NCBI GenBank assembly: GCA_002733485.1
Contig: NVVU01000068.1
Location: forward strand, 9,916-15,461
Source of the DNA: Robiginitomaculum sp.
GTDB taxonomy: Bacteria > Pseudomonadota > Alphaproteobacteria > Caulobacterales > Maricaulaceae
Reading direction: 5' to 3'
Length of the DNA stretch: 5,546 nucleotides
Part shown: positions 4,843-5,546 of the stretch, piece after piece
How the letters are laid out: each line of letters starts with the position of its first letter
How positions within the stretch are numbered: position 1 is the stretch's first letter
Notes under the pieces: model-generated
The model's input: the letters and a program-made list of their open reading frames with translations, nothing else
Database searches by the model: none
Told to the model about the DNA's origin: nothing
Made by a program: the position numbers and the translations under genes

Positions 4843-5546
4843 ATGAAAATTGTGCGTTACGCTCTGCTGGCAGTGGTGGTGGTGTTTGTGGCCTGGTGGA
4901 TTTATGCCGCCCCACCACCCTTTATCAAAATTGGTCCCAAGCTTGACCTGGGTGAGATTTCCTCCGCCGTTACGGCAGTTTCCAGCAAAGAGGATGTGAT
5001 CCTTACATCGGTAAAAAATATTGCCCCCTCCTTGCCGGGTTATGATGAAGTGATCCTGTTCGAAGATAAAGGGATTGCCTATGCCACTTCGGTGGATGGC
5101 TGGATCTGGAAAATTAACCTGAAGGCGGGTACCGCCAGTCGGTTTGTTGATGTGCCGCTGATGGCAGCCGGGGCCAGCCTGGCCCCGGATAATGACGATC
5201 TGATCTATTTTTGTGCGTCTTATCTCTATGGGGCCAGTTATCCAGCGGGAGAGCGTGTCGGGCTGTATCAATTGGACCTGAAAACTAAAGAGATCACGCC
5301 TTTGGTGCTGGAGATGCCCAAGGTAGACAATATTGGTGGCGCACCAAAGGTTTATGAAGTCGGCACCGGGCCAGCATTAGCGGACCCAACAAAGCGCAGT
5401 GAAACCTCACGCGCATTTGCATTTTGCAATGATCTGGCCGTTAGCAGGGATGGCCAGCGGATTTATTTCACCGAGCCGTTTTCTTATGCAAATGCCAGCA
5501 TGGGCGGCGGTGGCACCTATCGCGAGGCGGTTTCCATGGGCCAAAA
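4843..5546 (+). CDS. Membrane-anchored SMP-30/strictosidine-synthase-like beta-propeller protein (3' truncated by window)
   Basis: The frame is open from ATG 4843 to the last base, giving 234 residues plus two bases. The N-terminus has K2 and R5 followed by a hydrophobic segment about 6-21, then A-A-P-P-P. Proline just after the segment disfavours signal peptidase cleavage, so this is probably an N-in anchor leaving the propeller in the periplasm. Repeated blade-like strands follow, for example A-Y-A-T-S-V-D-G-W-I-W-K-I near 79-91, L-A-P-D-N-D-D-L-I-Y near 116-125 and L-Y-Q-L-D-L-K-T near 135-142. The best family mark is A-F-C-N-D-L-A-V-S-R-D-G then I-Y-F-T-E near 193-211. The Asn-Asp (196-197) matches the metal-ligand position of SMP-30/gluconolactonase, strictosidine synthase and APMAP-type propellers. 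Those families hydrolyse lactones or esters or bind ligands; which applies here is not visible, and the later metal ligands lie beyond the window. The gene has its own strong ribosome site and follows the sulfotransferase at 71 bp. Confidence 0.85.
   Translation, partial: MKIVRYALLAVVVVFVAWWIYAAPPPFIKIGPKLDLGEISSAVTAVSSKEDVILTSVKNIAPSLPGYDEVILFEDKGIAYATSVDGWIWKINLKAGTASRFVDVPLMAAGASLAPDNDDLIYFCASYLYGASYPAGERVGLYQLDLKTKEITPLVLEMPKVDNIGGAPKVYEVGTGPALADPTKRSETSRAFAFCNDLAVSRDGQRIYFTEPFSYANASMGGGGTYREAVSMGQ

Noticed and set aside
4810..5271. 153-codon minus-strand open frame over the propeller gene.
   Set aside because: The plus-strand frame has a ribosome site, a membrane anchor and SMP-30-like motifs. 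The minus frame has a His/Gly/Asn-rich, low-sense composition.
1..5546. Insertion sequences, CRISPR arrays, tRNA or rRNA genes, attachment sites.
   Set aside because: I saw no transposase motifs, regularly spaced repeats, cloverleaf patterns or flanking direct repeats on reading both strands.

Overview
The window reads as chromosome of a Gram-negative, most likely alphaproteobacterial, aerobic heterotroph of moderate GC content. The evidence is a TonB-dependent outer membrane receptor of a type common in sphingomonads and marine proteobacteria, a TPR-sulfotransferase fusion of a type often seen near such receptors, and Shine-Dalgarno-led genes with short intergenic gaps. The taxonomic call is inferred from protein style, not from a marker gene.

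Layout: (1) Bases 1-390 (+) hold the C-terminal part of a carboxymuconolactone decarboxylase (CMD)/AhpD-like protein whose start lies before the window. (2) A strong hairpin with an 11-bp perfect stem (407-432) sits between two convergent genes and has its U-tract on the minus-strand side. (3) Bases 456-2903 (-) encode a full-length 815-aa TonB-dependent receptor with signal peptide, TonB box, plug and barrel. (4) Bases 2904-3187 form an AT-rich divergent control region with a perfect TATAAT box facing the receptor, a LacI-like CG-centred site and an imperfect dyad. (5) Bases 3188-4771 (+) encode a 527-aa protein with N-terminal TPRs and a C-terminal PAPS-dependent sulfotransferase domain with intact cofactor motifs. 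(6) A 71-bp gap holds a perfect 12-bp palindrome, GGGAGCGCTCCC, in the spacer of a possible promoter, together with overlapping complementary segments that could hide the next ribosome binding site. (7) From 4843 to the window end (+) runs the N-terminal 234 residues of a membrane-anchored SMP-30/strictosidine-synthase-like beta-propeller protein.

How the genes may work together (inference): the receptor would import a ligand across the outer membrane. The anchored propeller, facing the periplasm, could hydrolyse a lactone or ester or bind a ligand there. The sulfotransferase, which has no export signal, would transfer sulfate from PAPS inside the cell. The substrate cannot be read from the sequence. 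The CMD protein is convergent and may be unrelated. The parts most worth a second look are the 71-bp gap before the propeller gene and the divergent receptor/sulfotransferase arrangement.
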